Below are positions 62,881 to 64,000 of a DNA stretch of 64,000 bases, piece by piece (positions within the stretch are counted from its first letter, which is position 1; each line of letters starts with the position of its first letter). The stretch is from Georhizobium profundi (GTDB taxonomy: Bacteria; Pseudomonadota; Alphaproteobacteria; Rhizobiales; Rhizobiaceae). The DNA is taken from NCBI RefSeq assembly GCF_003952725.1, contig NZ_CP032509.1, positions 3,868,001 through 3,932,000 of the forward strand, given 5' to 3'. The position numbers and the translations under genes are program-made. The notes below the pieces were generated by a model. The model was not told the origin of the DNA. It ran no database searches and saw only the letters and a list, made by a program, of their open reading frames with translations.

Positions 62881-64000
62881 TTAGCCGGCGGAGCTGCCGG
62901 ACCGGCGCTGCCAGATCTGGATGGCGCGATTGAAGACGTCGGCGCCGGCCGTGCCCTTGTCGAGCGTCAGCAAAGCACGGCGGCCATTGCCGTAGACAAC
63001 CGGAATGTCGATCCACTCGCGCTCGCGCATGAGCTGCAGATTGGTCGCGACGGCCTCAGCATAGTCGTTCAGCGCCACCATGAAGAAGTCGTCGGTGATG
63101 CGTGCCGGAACGGCGATCAGTTCGTTGCCACGGTCCTGCTCAGACTCCTTGAAAGCAACGCGCTGGACCGACTCGATGCCACCGCCTTCGAAGGTGGCGG
63201 GCAGCGAGAAGACGAGTTCGATCAGGTGGCTCGCCGGCAGCGAAGGGTCCGCGTTGCGGCGAATGGTGATGAGCGCGGTCAGCTCTTTTTCGGGAACCGA
63301 AATCTCGCCGCGTATGGCTTCTTCCGGCTGTGCGTCACCGCCAGGTGATTCCGTCACGATGCTCCAGACGACGTTGCCCTCGAGTGCCGTCGGTCCGCGT
63401 TGGCCGATGCGCTCCTCGTAAAGAAACATGGACTGGCCGACGCTTGGTTGACCGTCGTTTTGCTGAGCCACTTCCTCTGCATCGCTTGGCTGCGTGGCGG
63501 CATCGGCAGCGGCATCGCTCTGGGCGACCTCCTCGGGTGAAATCTCGTCGGCAAGCGACTCCAGATTTTCCGGCGTGCTCGCTTCGGTCTGCAGCGCGAC
63601 AGAGCGGCCTTCCGGCGTTTCCTCAGGCTCTCCGCCAGGGCCTTCCTGCCGCTCGCTGCCATCGGTCATCAGCCGCTGCGTGAACTTCTCCACGCCTACC
63701 GCCTGTGCCGGCTCTTCCTGGACTGGAGCAGGCGCGGTCGCGACTTCTTCCTCGGCGGGCGCCACTTCGGTCTCGGGATCGGTGGCGATTTCCGGCTCTG
63801 CGGGGGTCTCGGTCGTCTGGGTATCGCCGCCGTCGAAGAGCGCAACGAGAGCGTCGCGCTGAGTATATCCGGCAAAGGCCAGGCCCGCGACGATTAGAAG
63901 CGCGACCACGGCGATAATCAGTGGTCGCTTGCTGCCGCTTTTCGGAACGGCGCGATGGGCACGGCGCGGCTGGACGGGCGGCGTCGTCGGCGACGTCCGC
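62881..64000 (-). CDS. Single-pass membrane protein with acidic linker, N-terminus outside window
   Basis: At least 373 residues; the frame is open to the window edge, so the true start is beyond it. In order: a Pro/Arg-rich cytoplasmic part ending KSGSKRP, one membrane helix (LIIAVVALLIVAGLAFAGY), an acidic Pro/Glu/Ala/Thr low-complexity linker of about 100 residues, then a folded C-terminal domain (about 150 residues: VWSIVTESPGG, LIELVFSLPATFEGGGIESVQRVA, ALNDYAEAVATNLQLMREREWIDIPVVYGNGRRALL and FNRAIQIWQ). No family is recognised. A periplasmic C-terminus is inferred from the positive-inside rule. Confidence 0.78.
   Translation of the reverse strand, partial: RTSPTTPPVQPRRAHRAVPKSGSKRPLIIAVVALLIVAGLAFAGYTQRDALVALFDGGDTQTTETPAEPEIATDPETEVAPAEEEVATAPAPVQEEPAQAVGVEKFTQRLMTDGSERQEGPGGEPEETPEGRSVALQTEASTPENLESLADEISPEEVAQSDAAADAATQPSDAEEVAQQNDGQPSVGQSMFLYEERIGQRGPTALEGNVVWSIVTESPGGDAQPEEAIRGEISVPEKELTALITIRRNADPSLPASHLIELVFSLPATFEGGGIESVQRVAFKESEQDRGNELIAVPARITDDFFMVALNDYAEAVATNLQLMREREWIDIPVVYGNGRRALLTLDKGTAGADVFNRAIQIWQRRSGSSAG

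Overview
The window is ordinary, gene-dense, GC-rich chromosome of an alphaproteobacterium of the order Hyphomicrobiales (Rhizobiales). The order is indicated by several things together: ctrA, chpT and sciP within about 4 kb; a hisS-hisZ-hisG operon with the short HisG plus HisZ; a pcaDCHG operon with divergent pcaQ; the lpxK-waaA-acyltransferase-DUF4170-cysQ-pmbA block; DUF1134 and DUF2093 proteins; and an HrcA/CIRCE-controlled groESL. The genus cannot be fixed from the sequence alone. I see no rRNA, tRNA, CRISPR array, transposase, integrase, phage gene or plasmid origin, and no obvious foreign island.

Layout. 1-4305: protocatechuate branch of the beta-ketoadipate pathway (CoA-transferase subunit cut by the window edge, pcaG, pcaH, pcaC, pcaD, divergent pcaQ). 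4302-10594: LuxR-type solo regulator, divergent acyl-CoA ligase, EamA exporter, GGDEF-EAL protein, glycerate 2-kinase. 10677-14622: four-gene Mn/Zn/Fe-type ABC importer with a Fur-family-like palindrome upstream; one permease carries a DtxR-like C-terminal domain. 14773-24784: mutL, a DUF2093 protein, the lipid A/Kdo block, cysQ-like and pmbA, a VOC protein, a patatin-like lipase and rsmD. 24765-33106: rluB-type pseudouridine synthase with a very long basic tail, tadA, a lipoprotein, ileS, ribF and a HAD phosphatase. 33235-35437: groESL with a heat-shock-like promoter, CIRCE and terminator. 35452-42926: HxlR/FMN-reductase pair, FAD oxidoreductase, diguanylate cyclase, GST, TauE/SafE permease, fumC, DoxX. 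43110-48644: hisG, hisZ, hisS, ArsR/SRPBCC pair, a membrane protein, and tag. 48821-51743: two tandem L,D-transpeptidases and mnmA. 51998-56705: cell-cycle hub (sciP, PepSY-like protein, fliJ-like, ctrA, single-domain response regulator, chpT, DUF1134). 56957-64000: coiled-coil membrane protein, TrmH-family methyltransferase, small membrane protein, RluD-family synthase, rpoH, yceI with cytochrome b561, and a membrane protein cut by the right edge.

How the genes fit together. Most genes form short operons joined by ATGA or TGATG overlaps (pcaH/pcaG, pcaD/pcaC, ABC permeases, acyltransferase/waaA, rsmD/patatin, hisZ/hisG, small membrane protein/trmH). The regulatory DNA is informative. groES and rpoH share a CTTGA(C/T)-N16-(C/T)(C/T)TATCTC-like promoter. 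sciP and the chpT/DUF1134 divergent region carry one-mismatch CtrA boxes (TTAA-N7-TTAA type). Three GANTC methylation sites lie upstream of ctrA. Clear inverted repeats lie between hxlR and the FMN reductase, between the ArsR and SRPBCC genes, and ahead of the metal importer.

No single clearly new system stands out. The best candidates for a closer look are the DtxR-like-domain permease, the LuxR solo with an altered ligand pocket beside an acyl-CoA ligase, the receiver-only protein lacking its Thr/Ser switch residue next to chpT, and the uncharacterised coiled-coil and acidic-linker membrane proteins near the right end.
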